Assembly: GCA_045616165.1 (NCBI GenBank) | Contig: JAZLGF010000023.1 | Coordinates: 1-64,000, forward strand | Reading direction: 5' to 3' | Length of the DNA: 64,000 bases | From: RGIG5612 sp045616165 | GTDB taxonomy: Bacteria > Bacillota > Clostridia > Lachnospirales > Lachnospiraceae | In this document: positions 62,040 through 64,000 of the stretch, piece by piece | Numbering within the stretch: the stretch's first letter is position 1 | Layout of the letters: each line of letters starts with the position of its first letter | Made by a program: the position numbers and the translations under genes | The notes under the pieces: generated by a model | The model's database searches: none | Told to the model about the DNA's origin: nothing | What the model saw: the letters and a program-made list of their open reading frames with translations, nothing else

Positions 62040-62618
62040 CTATAATTTTAATATGATTCCCAGGCCAGCAGCGATTAATATATAAATAATTGGGTGCCCT
62101 TTGAATGTTTTCATAATTGCAAACATGAAAACAAACACTAATAATGCTACCCAATTTATATGTGTAAAGATATCTCCTAGATGGCTAAACATGTCAAAAG
62201 TAATTTTTTCTATATCAAAAAATACTACTAAAATTACGTTAAGCGCTGCTGCCGCAATAAGCGCGGTTGAGGCAGGACGCAATATATGAAATCCACCTTG
62301 CACGAATCTATTTGTTTTGAATCTATCTAAGATACGGGCAATTATTAATATAACAACTACTGACGGTAATATAAGGCTAAGTGTTGAAAGAATTGCTCCT
62401 GCTAATCCATTCGTTATATAGCCTGCATACGTCGCCATGTTGACTCCTACTGGTCCCGGGGTTGCTTCCGATACAGCAATAAAATTTAATATATCATGGT
62501 GCGTAAACCATCCAAACTTATCACTCATTTCATAAAGAAACGGAATAGTTGCAAGTCCTCCACCAATAGCGAAAAGCCCCGTCTTCATAAAGTTAAGGCA
62601 CATAAGAAGTAATGTCAT
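62040..62618 (-). CDS. Chromate transporter family protein, second half
   Basis: This 192-residue membrane protein is a short-chain CHR protein corresponding to one half of ChrA. The motif EATPGPVGVNMATYAGY (PGP near residue 54) is characteristic. Short CHR proteins occur as pairs that work together. The pair here overlaps by 4 bases. Characterised ChrA exports chromate; in anaerobes the true substrate of such pairs is unclear. The stop lies 6 bases from the stop of the convergent AraC-GH39 gene. Confidence 0.88.
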   Translation of the reverse strand: MTLLLMCLNFMKTGLFAIGGGLATIPFLYEMSDKFGWFTHHDILNFIAVSEATPGPVGVNMATYAGYITNGLAGAILSTLSLILPSVVVILIIARILDRFKTNRFVQGGFHILRPASTALIAAAALNVILVVFFDIEKITFDMFSHLGDIFTHINWVALLVFVFMFAIMKTFKGHPIIYILIAAGLGIILKL

Positions 62619-63211
62619 TTTGCACCTCCACTTTTATTGTTCTTATCTTTTATTCCTGGCATTTTCTCGCCCATAACAATTGTAAGAATAACGCTGATAG
62701 CAATTATTGTTAAAACGATAAAAACTGTTGGAAAGCGTGTGAATGCCGCAACTAAAAATACACAGACAAATACAACTAAAGTTAGCCAATCTACTACTGT
62801 CTTTTTTATAAAACCAATTGTTGCATTTATTATGAGGACGCATACGCAAATTCTAATTCCTGCGAATGCATGTAAAACATATTCATTATTTGCAAAATTG
62901 GAAAGAATAGCAGCGATAATGCAAATAATAATTATTGATGGCGTTACTACGCCTAGAGTTGCCCATATAGCGCCCCAAATTCCACCTTTTTTTCTGCCAA
63001 CAAAGGTTGAAACATTAACGGCAATTACTCCGGGAGTTATCTGGGAGATTGCTATATAATCGAGAAGTTCTTCTCTATCTATCCATTTTTTCTTTTCGCC
63101 TAGTTCCTTGCTTATAATAGCAACCATGGCATACCCACCACCAAAGGTGCATATGCCAATCTTAAACATAGTCCAATATATATCAAAATATTTTTTGATA
63201 CGTTCTTTCAT
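62615..63211 (-). CDS. Chromate transporter family protein, first half
   Basis: This 198-residue membrane protein is the N-terminal-type short CHR protein. FKIGICTFGGGYAMVAIISKE and ISQITPGVIAVNVSTFVG are its signatures, with TPGV in place of PGP. It overlaps its partner by 4 bases downstream and rlmB by 4 bases upstream, so all three are probably co-translated. Confidence 0.88.
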   Translation of the reverse strand: MKERIKKYFDIYWTMFKIGICTFGGGYAMVAIISKELGEKKKWIDREELLDYIAISQITPGVIAVNVSTFVGRKKGGIWGAIWATLGVVTPSIIIICIIAAILSNFANNEYVLHAFAGIRICVCVLIINATIGFIKKTVVDWLTLVVFVCVFLVAAFTRFPTVFIVLTIIAISVILTIVMGEKMPGIKDKNNKSGGAK

Positions 63212-63975
63212 CTATTTTGTCTAACATATTCCCATGCTAAGATGCCTGCTGCCACCGAAGCATTAAGTGAATCTATGTCTCCCTTCATAGGAATGCTTAT
63301 TGTGAAATCGCATTTTTCTTTTACTAAATGACTTACCCCATTTCCTTCGTTTCCGATAACAAGTCCTATTGCTCCTTTAAGATTCGCATCATACATACGC
63401 TGCCCGTCCATATCTGCACATGCAAACCAAATACCTTTTTCCTTAAGGCTATCAATTGTTTGAGCAATATTAGTAACTTTTGCAATTAATGTATGTGAAA
63501 CCGCTCCTGCGCTAGATTTTGCTACTGTTGCATTTACCGTAGCACTTCTATGCTTTGGAATAATTACCCCATGCGCGCCAGCAAGGTTCGCGCTTCTAAT
63601 TATTGCACCAAGATTATGTGGATCTTCTATACCATCTAAAACAAAAATAAATGGCTTTTCACCCTTTTCTTCTGCCAAAGCTAAAATATCTTCTACTTCA
63701 GCATATTTGATAGCTGATAAATTTAAGATAACTCCTTGATGGTGACCTGTTTCACTCATGCTATCAAGTTTCTCTTTTGGAACAGCCACTGTTAAAACTT
63801 TACGTTTTTTTGCCTCAGCAAAAATAGTTACAAGAGGGCCATCTTTTATGCCCTCTTGTATATATAATTTATCAATATTTTCACTTGTCTTTAAGCATTC
63901 AAGTACAGGATTTCTACCCTCTACCATCAACTTATTGCTATCATTATTTGTTTTTTTGGTATTGTTTGATTCCAT
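63208..63975 (-). CDS. rlmB: 23S rRNA (guanosine-2'-O-)-methyltransferase RlmB (TrmH/SpoU family)
   Basis: This 255-residue SpoU-family methyltransferase has an N-terminal substrate-binding domain (VEGRNPVLECLK) and a C-terminal knotted SAM-binding domain. SpoU motifs are DGIEDPHNLGAIIRSANLAG, GLVIGNEGNGVS and IPMKGDIDSLNASVAAGILAWE. It should 2'-O-methylate a guanosine in 23S rRNA, though family members can also act on tRNA. The start lies inside the end of an upstream gene. The order mini-RNase III - rlmB is common in Bacillota. Confidence 0.9.
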   Translation of the reverse strand: MESNNTKKTNNDSNKLMVEGRNPVLECLKTSENIDKLYIQEGIKDGPLVTIFAEAKKRKVLTVAVPKEKLDSMSETGHHQGVILNLSAIKYAEVEDILALAEEKGEKPFIFVLDGIEDPHNLGAIIRSANLAGAHGVIIPKHRSATVNATVAKSSAGAVSHTLIAKVTNIAQTIDSLKEKGIWFACADMDGQRMYDANLKGAIGLVIGNEGNGVSHLVKEKCDFTISIPMKGDIDSLNASVAAGILAWEYVRQNR

Positions 63976-64000
63976 ACTCTAATATTTCTTTAACCCTATC
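63944..64000 (-). CDS. 3' end of an upstream gene, probably mini-ribonuclease III (partial)
   Basis: An open frame enters from the right edge and encodes DRVKEILEYGIKQYQKNK before a TAA at 63944-63946, overlapping the first codons of rlmB by 32 bases. In Bacillota the gene before rlmB is typically mrnC, and an amphipathic lysine-rich C terminus fits. Only 18 residues are visible, so the identity is inferred from gene order. Confidence 0.4.
   Translation of the reverse strand, partial: DRVKEILEYGIKQYQKNK

Overview
The window is low-G+C chromosomal DNA from an anaerobic member of the Bacillota, most likely class Clostridia and plausibly Lachnospiraceae. Grounds for this are an alpha2-type glycyl-tRNA synthetase, RbgA, CarD and FeoA-FeoB fused in one protein, AGGAGG ribosome binding sites, cytoplasmic flavin/Fe-S reductases, an AraC regulator fused to a GH39-like domain, and no respiratory-chain genes. 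The family placement is inference. About 45 of 50 genes lie on the minus strand. Plus-strand genes are a helicase, a small membrane protein, a three-gene amino-acid ABC transporter and the AraC-GH39 regulator.

Layout: 1-425 is non-coding and holds a tandem stem-loop array. 426-6953 is a four-gene operon: an S15/CocE hydrolase, a soluble fumarate-reductase-like flavoprotein, and two Fe-S/flavin electron-transfer proteins, which together look like a hydrolyse-then-reduce pathway. 7082-16573 is conserved housekeeping (carD, DUF554, glyS, recO, era, an M16C peptidase, ftsY, rbgA, rplS). 16715-19736 is a small accessory cluster (AAA/DUF4143 ATPase, DUF4417 protein and two unknowns). 19939-27730 is again housekeeping (hemW, lepA, argS, UDPGP-type nucleotidyltransferase, gamma carbonic anhydrase-like protein, M29 aminopeptidase). 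27891-34405 holds a UvrD-like helicase and a metal operon (ArsR repressor, a P-type ATPase without its ATP-binding domain, FeoA-FeoB). 34492-35017 is a non-coding element bounded by a perfect 30-bp inverted repeat. 35143-41551 carries a lipoprotein, pyruvate carboxylase, biotin ligase and BrnQ. 41715-44533 holds a DUF308 protein and the amino-acid ABC transporter. 44535-47827 holds a PP2C-type phosphatase, a tandem cystatin-like lipoprotein, a LOG-family protein and a tRNA-Leu. 47925-62033 is a glycoside locus: sugar ABC transporter, GH78 rhamnosidase, MBL hydrolase, GT1 glycosyltransferase, GH2 enzyme and the divergent AraC-GH39 regulator. 62040-64000 has a split chromate transporter, rlmB and the end of another gene.

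The points most worth following up are: (i) the P-type ATPase, which appears to have lost its whole nucleotide-binding domain in frame inside an ArsR-FeoAB operon; (ii) the hydrolase/flavoprotein/Fe-S operon, whose NuoF-like subunit has no FMN/NADH domain and whose partner carries a GltD-type NAD(P)H domain; (iii) the glycoside locus, which combines a rhamnosidase with a GT1 glycosyltransferase and a regulator whose GH39 domain seems to lack both catalytic glutamates; (iv) a lipoprotein with two cystatin-like domains next to a membrane phosphatase; (v) the 62-bp stem-loop array and the 526-bp inverted-repeat element, which share a 17-base core. All family assignments were made by reading motifs; no database search was run.
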